Below are positions 51,334-61,360 of a DNA stretch of 64,000 nucleotides, piece after piece. Numbering within the stretch: position 1 is the stretch's first letter; each line of letters starts with the position of its first letter. A program made the position numbers and the translations under genes. Where the stretch lies: the NCBI GenBank assembly GCA_963781665.1, contig CAWAGA010000002.1:4774001-4838000 (forward strand), in the 5' to 3' direction. The notes below the pieces were generated by a model. The model did not search any database and was not told the DNA's origin. It worked only from the letters and a program-made list of their open reading frames with translations. Origin of the DNA: JAJYIW01 sp963781665. Its GTDB lineage: Bacteria > Chloroflexota > Anaerolineae > Anaerolineales > Anaerolineaceae.

Positions 51334-52140
51334 TCACCACAATTGGGTACGGATTTCGGGGCTGGAAAGGACAGCTTCTACCACGCCGCCGCCCACTGCC
51401 AGCGCTTTATCTGAAACGTACTTCGCAATGGACGGATCATCCCGCGGATCGAGGTCCCCGATTTTCAATCCCTTGGTCACCACTTTTCCACTTCGTAATA
51501 AGCCACGCAGGACACCAGCAAATTGAGCATAAACAAATTTTCCAGCAACTTCTGCAATCACCTGCCCTGAATCGATGTGGTTGCCGATCTCAGCATGGGT
51601 AGTCAATATGCCGGCATCAGGGGCTCGCAATACTCGCTCCGCCTGAAAATTAGAAACCGTATCCGGCAGACCGGTGTCTTCTTCGGCACCACCCACCCAG
51701 ATTACCCTGCCTAAACTTGGCCCCCGCCTGGTTTCGACGACCACGTGACAATTATCACCGGCGATAAAGCCTGGTCCTAATCCCACGTAGAGGGGAGCGC
51801 AGTCGCGATCAAGGTCAGGCGGCAGCTTCGTCATACGACCATCGATGATAACAATTGGATCTAATTCACGACGAGAATTTATCTTGGGATCGACCAAAAT
51901 CGGCACAATTCCTCGAGTTAAAAAATCAAAGACCTCGGTCGGGTTATTAGCTTTCTGGGCAGTTACATCTTCTATTTGGACGATCCCATCATATATGGCC
52001 TGCGAAAATGCTACCATACGCCTGACCGCCAGAGGTTCTTCCAACTCAGTGACAACAACTTTGATTCCAACTCGATGAAGGCGTAGAATAACCCCGCTGG
52101 CCAGGTCGCCTCCACCTCGGACTAAAACAACCCGCCCCAC
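51334..52140 (-). CDS. yqeB: YqeB, selenium-dependent molybdenum hydroxylase accessory protein
   Basis: This 268-residue protein begins GRVVLVRGGGDLASGVILRLHRVG, a Rossmann-like nucleotide site. It continues with LVDPKINSRRELDP, VGLGPGFIAGDNCHVVVETRRG and HAEIGNHIDSGQVIAEV, as in YqeB/EF2563-type proteins. These genes mark hydroxylases whose molybdenum site is matured with labile selenium, although the exact reaction is unknown. It directly abuts the large hydroxylase subunit gene. No selD is in the window. Confidence 0.8.
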   Translation of the reverse strand: MGRVVLVRGGGDLASGVILRLHRVGIKVVVTELEEPLAVRRMVAFSQAIYDGIVQIEDVTAQKANNPTEVFDFLTRGIVPILVDPKINSRRELDPIVIIDGRMTKLPPDLDRDCAPLYVGLGPGFIAGDNCHVVVETRRGPSLGRVIWVGGAEEDTGLPDTVSNFQAERVLRAPDAGILTTHAEIGNHIDSGQVIAEVAGKFVYAQFAGVLRGLLRSGKVVTKGLKIGDLDPRDDPSIAKYVSDKALAVGGGVVEAVLSSPEIRTQLW

Positions 52141-54363
52141 TTATTCCAGCTTTCCTAATGCCCGGAGTACACGTTCAGGCGTCAATGGAAATTCATCGAT
52201 CCACACCCCAGTAGCCGAATGTACCGCAGCCGTTATGGCTGGAACAAGTGGAAGATAAGGCATCTCACCCATTCCTCGAGCCCCGTAGGGACCTATCGGA
52301 TCGGGATATTCGAGGATAACCAATTCTACGTTCTCCGGAATGTCCAGAATGGTCGGAATCAGGTACGTCGAAAGCATCCCTGTTAATACCTGCCCGTCTT
52401 TTTGAATAAAATTTTCGATCGTCGCATAGCCGCCGGCCTGGACAACTGCCCCTTCAATTTGGCCTTTTACCTGTTGCGGGTTGACCGCCTGGCCTACATC
52501 GTTGACACAAATCACCTTAACCAGACGAACCTGCCCGGTTTCCACGTCGACCTCAACCTCAACGGCTTCAGAGACATAACCATAAGCAAAATTAGGTTCG
52601 GATTTCCCGGTCTGAGGGTCAAATGGAGTGGTCTTTGGTGGTCGATACTGGAAGCTGGCAACTGCTGGCCGTTCCTCGTTACGCCATTTTGCCAATGCCA
52701 GTTCAGACGCGCCTTTTATAGCATTTCCGGCCATAAAAGTCATTCTCGAGGCAGAAGCGCTTCCTGAATTGCCGGTCCGGGCTGTATCCGAAGCGACCAC
52801 TTCAACTTTTTCGAGTGGCAGGTTGAGTGTTTCAGCTGCAAATTGGGCAAAAACTGTATGAGCTCCCTGACCGACATCAGCACCGCCGTGATAAACGATT
52901 GCTCTGTCAATTTCATTGGTCCCAATCAATTCAACGGTTGCTTCAGATAACTCAGGAGCGCCAAATGAAAAACCGATATTTTTATAGCCACTGGCAAAAC
53001 CCAGGCCTCGCCTCAAATAGGGTTTTCCCGTTTGCCCTGATCCAAGATCAGTAGGATGCTGCCACAAGTCATCCTGCTTTATCCACCCAGCTTCCAGGGC
53101 ACAGCGTTCAAGCACGGCTGGCATACTTACCCCTTCGGGCAGTGGCGTTCCGACCGAAAGCAAGGATCCCTCGTGGAGGATATTTCTTTGGCGGATCTCA
53201 ACCGGGTCCAATCCGAGCACTTCGGCCAGCTTATTCATCTGCTGCTCGGCTTCAAAGAGTCCCTGAGGACCGCCAAAACCGCGGAAAGCACCGGTAGGTA
53301 CGTTATTAGTATAGACAGCATACGCATCAACTTTGACGTTCGGAATTTCGTAGGGTCCGGTGCAAAGTAAGGTAGCATTTCCCAGGACCTTAGTGGACGT
53401 ATAGGCGTATGCGCCGCCATCAGAAATCATCTCCACTTCGGCGGCCACAATCCTGCCATCTTTTTTTGCACCCCAACGCGCATGTAAATAATATGGATGG
53501 CGTTTGTGGTGGCCGATGATGAACTCTTCGCGAGTCCAAACAATCTTAATCGGGCGACGAATACCCTTCTGATCGAGTCTCCAGACTGCCAATGCCAGGA
53601 CGATCTGAACCGACATATCCTCTCGGCCACCAAAAGCGCCGCCGATAGCTGGATAGATCACCCTGATTTTTTCTTTCGGTAAGTTTAGAGCATGAGCGAT
53701 CTGTTCCTGGTCTTCGTGGACCCACTGGCCGGCGACCTTGACAGTGATCCGTCCCTCCTCATCGATATAGCCGATTCCCGCTTCAGGCTGGAGGTATGCA
53801 TGTTCCTGGAAGGGAGTCGTATAATCACCTTCGATGATGATATCTGCCTGTTCAAATGCTTTACTGACATCCCCATTTCGGATACGGTAATGACAAAAAA
53901 CATTCGAACCCCGGTCGGGGTGTAAAAGAAGGGCCCCCTCTTGCATGGCGTGGCGCGGGTCGCTGACGACCGGCAAATCTTCGTATTCCACCTCGATCAA
54001 ATCGCAAGCTTTTGCTGCAGTTCTTTCGTCCTCAGCAATCACCAGGGCAACCTGGTCGCCAATGAACCTCACCCGGTCTGCTCCAGGTGAATTCGATCCT
54101 GGGCCACACAAAACTGGTTGGTCCGGATAAATCAGGCCATATTCATTTACTGGTACATCTTTCGCCGTGAATACTGCAATCACGCCGGCCACAGCTTCGG
54201 CTCTTAACGTGTCAATCCGGTGGATTATCGCATGCGGACGCCTGGCAAACAAAATCTTCATATATGCCTGGCCTGGCATATTGATATCACCAGGGTAAAG
54301 CGCTTCACCCTTTACTTTAGCCAGCGCGTCAATTCGCCGCGATGATTGTCCAATGACCGCCAT
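52141..54363 (-). CDS. Molybdenum hydroxylase large subunit (xanthine dehydrogenase family)
   Basis: This 740-residue Mo-cofactor subunit has the aldehyde oxidase/xanthine dehydrogenase a/b hammerhead domain (about 20-125) followed by the Mo-binding domains. Visible motifs are AIGGAFGGRED, GAFRGFGGPQG with its substrate-side Arg/Phe, the Gln-containing YHGGADVGQGAHTVFAQ and the catalytic Glu in GARGMGEMP. Members hydroxylate purines, aldehydes, nicotinate or other heterocycles with water as the oxygen source; the substrate cannot be assigned. Its FAD and Fe-S partner is the fused gene two positions upstream. Confidence 0.87.
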   Translation of the reverse strand: MAVIGQSSRRIDALAKVKGEALYPGDINMPGQAYMKILFARRPHAIIHRIDTLRAEAVAGVIAVFTAKDVPVNEYGLIYPDQPVLCGPGSNSPGADRVRFIGDQVALVIAEDERTAAKACDLIEVEYEDLPVVSDPRHAMQEGALLLHPDRGSNVFCHYRIRNGDVSKAFEQADIIIEGDYTTPFQEHAYLQPEAGIGYIDEEGRITVKVAGQWVHEDQEQIAHALNLPKEKIRVIYPAIGGAFGGREDMSVQIVLALAVWRLDQKGIRRPIKIVWTREEFIIGHHKRHPYYLHARWGAKKDGRIVAAEVEMISDGGAYAYTSTKVLGNATLLCTGPYEIPNVKVDAYAVYTNNVPTGAFRGFGGPQGLFEAEQQMNKLAEVLGLDPVEIRQRNILHEGSLLSVGTPLPEGVSMPAVLERCALEAGWIKQDDLWQHPTDLGSGQTGKPYLRRGLGFASGYKNIGFSFGAPELSEATVELIGTNEIDRAIVYHGGADVGQGAHTVFAQFAAETLNLPLEKVEVVASDTARTGNSGSASASRMTFMAGNAIKGASELALAKWRNEERPAVASFQYRPPKTTPFDPQTGKSEPNFAYGYVSEAVEVEVDVETGQVRLVKVICVNDVGQAVNPQQVKGQIEGAVVQAGGYATIENFIQKDGQVLTGMLSTYLIPTILDIPENVELVILEYPDPIGPYGARGMGEMPYLPLVPAITAAVHSATGVWIDEFPLTPERVLRALGKLE

Positions 54364-54381
54364 TTATCCTCCAACCAATTT

Positions 54382-54756
54382 TTATTTCCACCGCTTGCGT
54401 GATTTCCTTTGGATTGGTGGCGCATCCGTAGGACCATACCGGGTAGGGGCGAATAGCCGGTAGGTTACAAATGTAACCACCATGAATAATAAGTAGACGA
54501 GCAGAGAGATTACGATGGTAAGAATAATCTTAATATACAGGTCTGGATCCCCGGTGATCTTGGCAACTAATTCCGGAGGGACCGGCACCCAATGCCTTAT
54601 TTTGTTTGCTTCTATTAATAACAAGCCGGCAAAATATGAAATAACCGGAATAATTACCATCATTGCGAAACCTACCCCGCGCCAGATGGGATGGATTTCA
54701 GGCTTGTCGGTGTAACCCGGTCTCTTATCCGAATAAGAAAACTGGTATCTGCCCAT
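54382..54756 (-). CDS. Small membrane protein in the molybdenum hydroxylase operon
   Basis: This 124-residue protein has two predicted helices (about 28-48, GFAMMVIIPVISYFAGLLLI, and about 75-100, IILTIVISLLVYLLFMVVTFV) and basic ends. The family is not recognised. Its start overlaps the stop of the FAD/Fe-S subunit and it is 18 bases from the Mo subunit, so it is embedded among structural genes. It might anchor the otherwise soluble enzyme to the membrane, which would be unusual. That is inference. Confidence 0.65.
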   Translation of the reverse strand: MGRYQFSYSDKRPGYTDKPEIHPIWRGVGFAMMVIIPVISYFAGLLLIEANKIRHWVPVPPELVAKITGDPDLYIKIILTIVISLLVYLLFMVVTFVTYRLFAPTRYGPTDAPPIQRKSRKRWK

Positions 54757-56192
54757 TACAACCTCCTGCTGGTTTCCTCTATAGCCTCGATTATTTTATA
54801 ATAACCTGTGCATCGACACAGGTTACCGGTCAATGCCTGGGTAATCTGATTTTTCGTAGGATGGGGCTGTTCTTCGAGCAGCTTGGCTGCAGACATCAGG
54901 AAACCCGGGGTGCAGTACCCGCATTGAACCGCACCGCTATCGATAAATCCCTGCTGGACTGGGTGGAGCTGCCTATCCTTGGCCAGTCCTTCAACGGTAA
55001 TTATTTCTGCACCATGAGCGCGCGGCGCCGGGACCATACAGCTCATGACTGCCACTCCGTCAAGGAAAACAGTGCATGCGCCGCATTCTCCTTCTGAGCA
55101 TCCTTCCTTCGTGCCGATAAGGCCAGCATCTTCCCTCAAAAGCCGAAGAAGCGTTTTGTCGTGTCCGCTTTCGAAAGCAAAGGATTTCCCATTAATGGTA
55201 GTAATAATTCTGCTTCCGGTAGAAAACACAGTTTTTTCGGCAACGACAGGCAGATTGACGTCAGTCTTTCCCCAAAGCAAAATCGGATCATCAGGAAAAG
55301 AGGACCGTTCATCTCCTCTCCCGATCAATCCTAGCCCTCGGCGGGTGATGACTTTGACCATCGATTTGCGGTAATCTCCTGAACTGCGTATATCGCTGAT
55401 CGGCCTGGCAGATTTTACGGTGAGGTCACTTGCTTTCTGAATGTTTTCATCTGTAAGAGCACACCCCACCAGGAATTTTTCGGCTTCAACAGCATGCACA
55501 ATCGTCGGTGCTACTGCACCTAACGTGATTGTGGCGGACTTAACGACCTCCCCTTCCATGGTAGCCACGATAGCTACGTTTGCAAGTGATATGGCCTGGG
55601 CATGCCTTAAGGCAAATTTGATAAAAACGCCGTGCTGGTTTGCTTTCATCGCCGGTAGGAAAATGTCTATCAACATCTCATCCGGTGCTAATATCGTCTT
55701 TCTTACCCCCTGGTAAAAGGCAGATAGGGGCACAACCCGCTCTCCGCGTAGTGACTTTAATAATACCCTGGATTCCAGTGCCATCAATGGCGTAATCGTA
55801 TCATTAGCGGGCGAAGCGGTTACCAAATTTCCTGCAATCGTCCCTCTATTTCGAATTTGGGGAGACCCTACCTCCAGGCAAGCCTGGGCCAAGGGGAATG
55901 CATATTCTTTGATCAATTTCGAACCAACACATTGGTTGTGGGTAACCATAGGTCCGAGGTGGATAAACCCCTCTTCGTCTAATGAAATTTGGTTGAGGTT
56001 GTGGATCCGTGAAATATCGATCAGTGTATCGATGCCCTGACGGACTCCCCGCTCCATTTCCAGGATCAGGTCGGTACTTCCTGCAACGATCCGAGAGCGG
56101 TCTTGCTTTTCAGCTAAAACCCGTAGAACTTCGTTGACTGAGAATGCATTAATGTAATTCTGCCACATCTCGTGGAACAGCGCTTGTTCCAT
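54756..56192 (-). CDS. Fused FAD-binding and [2Fe-2S] subunits of a molybdenum hydroxylase
   Basis: In this 478-residue fusion, residues about 15-290 are the CoxM/XdhB-type FAD domain (IVAGSTDLILEMERG, SPQIRNRGTIAGNLVTASPANDT, with its C-terminal subdomain). Residues about 320-478 are the CoxS/XdhC-type ferredoxin: GCSEGECGACTVFLDGVAVMSC and, in the helical domain, CGYCTPGFLM with CRCTGYYKI. Electrons pass from the Mo subunit through two [2Fe-2S] clusters to FAD. The FAD-first order of this fusion differs from the second hydroxylase in the operon. Confidence 0.88.
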   Translation of the reverse strand: MEQALFHEMWQNYINAFSVNEVLRVLAEKQDRSRIVAGSTDLILEMERGVRQGIDTLIDISRIHNLNQISLDEEGFIHLGPMVTHNQCVGSKLIKEYAFPLAQACLEVGSPQIRNRGTIAGNLVTASPANDTITPLMALESRVLLKSLRGERVVPLSAFYQGVRKTILAPDEMLIDIFLPAMKANQHGVFIKFALRHAQAISLANVAIVATMEGEVVKSATITLGAVAPTIVHAVEAEKFLVGCALTDENIQKASDLTVKSARPISDIRSSGDYRKSMVKVITRRGLGLIGRGDERSSFPDDPILLWGKTDVNLPVVAEKTVFSTGSRIITTINGKSFAFESGHDKTLLRLLREDAGLIGTKEGCSEGECGACTVFLDGVAVMSCMVPAPRAHGAEIITVEGLAKDRQLHPVQQGFIDSGAVQCGYCTPGFLMSAAKLLEEQPHPTKNQITQALTGNLCRCTGYYKIIEAIEETSRRL

Positions 56193-56213
56193 ATAATGAT
56201 ACCTCCAAGAAAA

Positions 56214-57002
56214 TTATACCTTCATACTCATTCCTGTCCCATCATTTTTTAGCATGATGATTTCTGCCAGGATACTGACTGCAATTTCTTCTGGGGTCTC
56301 AGCATTGAGTTCGAGTCCCATTGGAGAGTGAATTCTATCAATCTTTTCGGCTGAAATACCGGCCTTTTCAAGAGCATCCCGGGTCATCGACCAGCGCCGT
56401 CTGGAACCGATTAGTCCGATAAATTTGGCATCGCTATCCAGTAATGCCGGAAGGCCAGGTACGTCTATCGCCATGCTTCGGGTTGTCAAAACCAGGTAGG
56501 TCTGCTGGGTGATATGCTTCTGGCTTGCTAAATCCTTCAAAGGGACTGGAAAGAATTCGTCACCGTCCGGGTTGCTTTCCTTCGTACAAAACTCAGGCCT
56601 GTCATCAGAGATTACGATGCGAAAACCCAACCATCGACCCAGGTGCGCCACAGCTTTGCCAACGTGGCCGCCTCCGATGATGACCAGCTCAGGGCGTTGG
56701 CCGAGCGGCTCGACGAATACTTCCACCTGCCCGCCGCATACACCCGGATCTCCTCTTTGCGGTTCGACCATGTTGTAGTGCAGCTTGCGTGTTTTGCCGT
56801 CTTTGAGGGCAGTTAATGCTTCCTGGATAACCCTGCCTTCTACCTCTCCACCCCCAACCGACCCCATGATCTGCCCCGAGGAAAACACTAGCATTTTGCT
56901 GCCTTCGTGGCGAGGAGTGGATCCGCTGCTCTCGATCAACGTACAGATAGCCACCGGTTCGTTATCAGCTTCTGCTTTGACCAGGCGTTCGAATATCGAC
57001 AT
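56214..57002 (-). CDS. xdhC: XdhC/CoxI-family molybdenum hydroxylase maturation factor
   Basis: This 262-residue protein has the N-terminal XdhC domain (ICTLIESSGSTPRHEGSKMLVF, GSVGGGEVEGRVI) and a C-terminal Rossmann domain (LVIIGGGHVGKAVAHLGRWLGF). The family binds molybdenum cofactor and inserts it, after sulfuration, into the hydroxylase apo-enzyme. It lies 4 bases from the pyrophosphatase gene and 21 from the FAD/Fe-S gene and probably serves both hydroxylases of the operon. Confidence 0.87.
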   Translation of the reverse strand: MSIFERLVKAEADNEPVAICTLIESSGSTPRHEGSKMLVFSSGQIMGSVGGGEVEGRVIQEALTALKDGKTRKLHYNMVEPQRGDPGVCGGQVEVFVEPLGQRPELVIIGGGHVGKAVAHLGRWLGFRIVISDDRPEFCTKESNPDGDEFFPVPLKDLASQKHITQQTYLVLTTRSMAIDVPGLPALLDSDAKFIGLIGSRRRWSMTRDALEKAGISAEKIDRIHSPMGLELNAETPEEIAVSILAEIIMLKNDGTGMSMKV

Positions 57003-57006
57003 GGGA

Positions 57007-58360
57007 TTACCTCTCCAACAAGCTCAACACCGTAGGCAGCAATTGTTTTTTACGGGAAACGATGCCTTCTGCCAGGCGGGTACCGTCCGGCAAAGGAACG
57101 TACGGCAGGTCGTCGAGCAGCGGTGGGGCACCTGAACATACCAGGATGCGACTCGATCCACCAACCACATCTGTGACCATCAACATTGAAAAATCCAGTC
57201 CTCTGCTATCCCGCAGATCGTCGAGGGCGTGGTTCAGGGGTTCGATGTGATCGGTTACTTCGTGCAGGTCACTGACCTCGGCCTGAGCGATTGCAAATTC
57301 ATAGTCAGCGGCTTTATAGATTTTGAGATCGGTTGTAACTACCTCGCGGGGTGATCTACTGGTCAGGCCGGCGCCTGCTTTGAGTATGTCTTGTCCATAG
57401 GACTTGATTGTTTCATTTTCCAAAGGGGTTCCCCGGACAAAAGCCCAGCGGGCTAACCTTTCAGCAGCAGCTCGATCCCGGTTTGTCGTAGTCGGAGAGG
57501 TCAGGACCAATGTGTCAGAAAGCAGCCCCCCCAGCATCATTCCGGCCAATGCTGTCGGAGCACTTAACCCGGCATCTTCGATCCGCTCGGAAATCAATGT
57601 TCCGGTGCTGCCAACGACATCTACCGTAAATTTTATCGGAATGTGAGTCGATGGATTCCCCAGGCGATGATGGTCCAGGATTTCAAGGATCTCGGCCTCC
57701 TCCAGCGATCCCAAAGCCTGGTGAGGTTCATTATGGTCGACCAAAATCAGCTTAAGTTTAGGCGCATTGAGAATGTCTTTTTGCCGGCATATACCCGCAT
57801 AACGTCCATTTTCATCTAAAACCCAGAAGTCGTCCCCTTCCTGGCGGAGGATCTTATTAATCACATCTCTGATACGGGTCGTTGCCTGGAAACTCGCAAC
57901 CTGTGTATCCGCAGCCTGGCGGCAGGATATATCGAATAATTCGCTTACCTTCATCTCTTTAAACTTGGGATGAGGCCCTACCAGCTTACCGAGAAAATTA
58001 AAAATACTTCGTCCTGTTATCAGACCGTAAGGTGTGTCGTCTTCATTGATAACTGGCGCAACGCCTCCCGTGCGGCTCAGCAGCATCCAGGCTTCTCCCA
58101 GAGGTTTTTCGGGCAGTACCGTATCCAACCTGCGCATCACCGATTCAGAATCTTGGGGATGCATCGGTCAGGAGTAATGGAGGCTCAAGGTTGAGCTTTT
58201 TCAAAACCCATGAGGTCTGGGGGTTGACCGCCCCCGCTCTGGCGGCCACTGTATCGAGCCCATCCCTCTCCCTTAGCAGCCAGGCATATCCCATGGCCGA
58301 AGCGATCGAATCGGTGTCGGGATTGACGTGTCCAATCACGAAAATCTGGTTAGGCATCAT
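57007..58360 (-). CDS. CBS-domain family II (DHH) inorganic pyrophosphatase, frameshifted
   Basis: The first frame (ATG 58360) encodes FVIGHVNPDTDSIASAMGYAWLL, the DHH-phosphoesterase start, and ends LLLTDASPRF. The second resumes ESVMRRLDTVLP and encodes two CBS domains, then VDHNEP, EILDHHR and the DHHA2 domain. Dropping one base near 58146-58149 joins them into a protein of about 455 residues. CBS-containing manganese pyrophosphatases hydrolyse PPi and are controlled by adenine nucleotides. Removing PPi would favour the nucleotidyl transferases of this operon. The start overlaps the hydroxylase stop. Confidence 0.78.
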
Positions 58361-61346
58361 GGAGTTTTTTCCACACCCGTTCTGGCGTTAATGGTATAAC
58401 GTTCACCTGAGCACCGCAGGCATCAAATACTGCATTCCCAACTGCCGGGGCAGCCCCATCCATCGGGATTTCAGCGATTGCTTTTGCTCCAAAAGGATGG
58501 GTCGGCTCGTAGGTTTCTACGAACAACGTTTCCAAGGCCGGCATTTCGTTCGCCCGGAATATGTGATATTGAATCAGGTCTTTTTCAATTGCACTTCCGT
58601 GGTCATCATATCGCATTTCTTCGCAAACACCATAACCTAAAGCCTGGGTCATACCACCTTCAACCTGGCCGGATGCGGTTACCGGGTTCATAATTACCCC
58701 ACCATCAACAGCCATCACCAGCCGGTCTACTGTGACCTGTCCGGTTTCGACATCGACCGTCACTTCAGCAAACTGGGCTGCAAAAGGCGGCGGCGATGAA
58801 GGAGACACGTGCGATGCAACCGCCATGATCTGTTCCTGGTTATCGACGTGCAAGGAATGGTGACCGATCTCATCCATGGTAACAAATTCTCTCGTGGGGG
58901 CGATCGCTTTCCGGTCCTCAAGGATGATGTCCTCGGGTTTTACCTCGAGGTCGCGTTCTTTAAATATCCAGGCGGCTCGTTGTTTGATGCGTTCGGAAAC
59001 TAACTCAGCAGCCTTGGCGACTGCTGTCCCGGAAATATAAGTCGTACTGGAAGCATAAGCGCCTTTATCAAACGGCGTGAAATCGGTATCCGACGAGTAA
59101 ACGATGATATCGTCAATAGGGACGCCCAGAATCTCTGCAGCCATCTGGGCAAGCACGGTATCCGAGCCGGTGCCCAGGTCGGTTGCCCCGACGAGTAAAT
59201 TAAAGGAGCCATCATCGTTCATCTTGATGCTGGCGCCACCCATATCGAGGTACGGAATCGCGGTTCCTTGCATGACTGTGGCGATACCGATGCCACGTTT
59301 CAAATAAGGTTTCCCCGTGACCTCCTGCCAGGCTGGATTTCCAAATTTATGCTCCCAATCAACTGCGGCCATCCCCTGCCGGACGCACTCTTCCAATCCG
59401 ACCGTGTGGACTATTTCCGGTCGGGGAGCACGACCTTCACTCCAGGCGGTGCTAAAAGGATGAAGCTCACCTGCCCGTAAGGTATTCTTCAACCGGAATG
59501 AAATCGGATCGATTCCAAGCTCTCTGGATATTTTTTCGATGTGGCGCTCAACCGGCCAATAACCCTGGGGAACGCCATAACCCCGGAACGCGCCGGCTGG
59601 CGGATGGTTGGTATAGACGATGTCGGCATAAAAACGAATATTTGGTGACTTGCGGTAAGGGCCATCGCCAACATACAATGCCATAGCTTTGTGCCCGGTA
59701 TTACCGGTGACGGTTAAAGCGTGGCAGCCATAAGCGCCGGTATCGGTCAGGCAGTACATCTCATTAGCAGTAATGGTGCCATCCAGCTTGACCCCGGTTT
59801 TCATATGAACGTGCATTGGATGGCGCGACCTGGCAGCAATGAATTCTTCTTCACGGCTATATTCATAAATGACCGGTCGTCTGGTAGCGATGGTCAGGTG
59901 AGCAGCAACATCTTCATTAAGCACTTCTTGCTTCCCGCCAAATCCGCCGCCGATACGTGGTTTGATGACCCTTATCCGTTTTACCGGGAGCTCCAAAACT
60001 GGCGCCAGGATCCTGCGGACATGGAAAGGCACCTGGGTGCTCGTCCTTATTACCAGGCGGTCATCCTCATCCCAATAGGTAACAACCACGTGAGGTTCGA
60101 TGTGCGCCTGTTGAACTTTAGGAACCTCATAGTCAGCCTCAAAGATACGGTCCGCTTCGGCGAACCCGCGCTCTACATCACCGATATCGATCCGAATTTC
60201 AGCAGCCAGGTTACGTGCCGGGTTTGAATCGGCAAAATTGACGAATTCCTCTTCGTCGTGCAACTTGACCGCATCAGCGTCCATGGCCCTGGCTGGATCT
60301 AATATTGCGGGCAGCTGTTCGTAATCAACCTCGATCAGTTCCAAGGCATTTTCAGCGATTTCAGCGCTTTCGGCGGCGACGAAAGCTACCCGATCCCCAA
60401 CAAAACGCACTTTATTATCAAGCGAGAAAGTGTCCAGAGGTCCTGGGATCGGATCGGATTGACCAGCGGTCGAATAAACCACCCTGGGGATATCCTGCCA
60501 GGTCAAAACAGCCGCGACACCGGGTAAGGCTCGTGCCCTGGTGGCATCGATGCGTTTGATACGGGCGTGTGCAACCGGACTGTGTAAAACCTTTGCCACC
60601 AACATTCCGCGCATTTCAATGTCGGCAGTAAATGCTGGTTTCCCTTGGACCATCTTGATGGCATCCACTTTCTTTTCAGGTTTACCCACGGTATTCCAGG
60701 TTTTCGTTTCAGGGGTTACCCATATTTTGGGCATGACCCCACTACGGGTCAACACATCCGATTGTGCTTCGGGTGGCAGCGAACCCTGACCAGGTTCAAT
60801 CCCTTCTCCTAACCATTCCTGCGGAGCCGGTATCCCTGCCCCAATTTTGTCGACGTTCTCTCCCCGCAAAGCTGCTGCAGCCCGGAGAATCGCCTGGACA
60901 GGTTTCAAATATCCGGTACAACGGCATAAAACCCCTGAAAGCGCTTCACGCACCTCAATTTCACTCGGGTTGGGGTTTGCGTCCAGCAGGGCCTTGGCAG
61001 CCAACACCATTGCCGGTGTGCAATAACCGCATTGGATAGCGCCAGTATCGACAAATGCCTGTTGGATCTCGTGTAGACCTGAAGTCTTTTTCCAGCCCTG
61101 ATCGGGGTGCTCGCCGATCGATTCGATAGTCTGAACCTGATGTCCATCAGCCTGAGCTGCCAATAACTGGCAGCTATTAACCGTGCGATTATCCAACAGG
61201 ACGGTGCAAGCACCACATTCGCCATGTTCGCAGCCGCCAAATTTTGTTCCGAAATAGCCTTCTCTGCGCAATACTTGCAGTAATGTTTCACCAGGTTGAA
61301 CGTGCCAGTTTTTCATTACCCCATTAATCTGTATTTCGATTTCCAT
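58350..61346 (-). CDS. Molybdenum hydroxylase with fused [2Fe-2S] and Mo-binding subunits
   Basis: In this 998-residue protein, residues about 1-160 are the [2Fe-2S] part (GCEHGECGACTVLLDNRTVNSC, CGYCTPAMVL, CRCTGYLKP). Residues about 230-990 form the Mo-cofactor part: the a/b hammerhead, IGGGFGGKQE, GAFRGYGVPQG, GATDLGTGSDTVLAQM and, at the end, GAKAIAEIP with the presumed catalytic Glu; the usual GVGE form is altered to AIAE. The start MEIEIQING at 61346 is chosen over an upstream in-frame start because the ferredoxin fold begins there. The FAD subunit is the next gene upstream. The substrate is unknown. Confidence 0.85.
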   Translation of the reverse strand: MEIEIQINGVMKNWHVQPGETLLQVLRREGYFGTKFGGCEHGECGACTVLLDNRTVNSCQLLAAQADGHQVQTIESIGEHPDQGWKKTSGLHEIQQAFVDTGAIQCGYCTPAMVLAAKALLDANPNPSEIEVREALSGVLCRCTGYLKPVQAILRAAAALRGENVDKIGAGIPAPQEWLGEGIEPGQGSLPPEAQSDVLTRSGVMPKIWVTPETKTWNTVGKPEKKVDAIKMVQGKPAFTADIEMRGMLVAKVLHSPVAHARIKRIDATRARALPGVAAVLTWQDIPRVVYSTAGQSDPIPGPLDTFSLDNKVRFVGDRVAFVAAESAEIAENALELIEVDYEQLPAILDPARAMDADAVKLHDEEEFVNFADSNPARNLAAEIRIDIGDVERGFAEADRIFEADYEVPKVQQAHIEPHVVVTYWDEDDRLVIRTSTQVPFHVRRILAPVLELPVKRIRVIKPRIGGGFGGKQEVLNEDVAAHLTIATRRPVIYEYSREEEFIAARSRHPMHVHMKTGVKLDGTITANEMYCLTDTGAYGCHALTVTGNTGHKAMALYVGDGPYRKSPNIRFYADIVYTNHPPAGAFRGYGVPQGYWPVERHIEKISRELGIDPISFRLKNTLRAGELHPFSTAWSEGRAPRPEIVHTVGLEECVRQGMAAVDWEHKFGNPAWQEVTGKPYLKRGIGIATVMQGTAIPYLDMGGASIKMNDDGSFNLLVGATDLGTGSDTVLAQMAAEILGVPIDDIIVYSSDTDFTPFDKGAYASSTTYISGTAVAKAAELVSERIKQRAAWIFKERDLEVKPEDIILEDRKAIAPTREFVTMDEIGHHSLHVDNQEQIMAVASHVSPSSPPPFAAQFAEVTVDVETGQVTVDRLVMAVDGGVIMNPVTASGQVEGGMTQALGYGVCEEMRYDDHGSAIEKDLIQYHIFRANEMPALETLFVETYEPTHPFGAKAIAEIPMDGAAPAVGNAVFDACGAQVNVIPLTPERVWKKLHDA

Positions 61347-61360
61347 TTTGCTCTTTCGCT

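Noticed and set aside
13357..58360. Programmed frameshifting as an explanation of the split genes
   Set aside because: The sites share no slippery heptamer, stop codon context or downstream structure, and the genes are unrelated.
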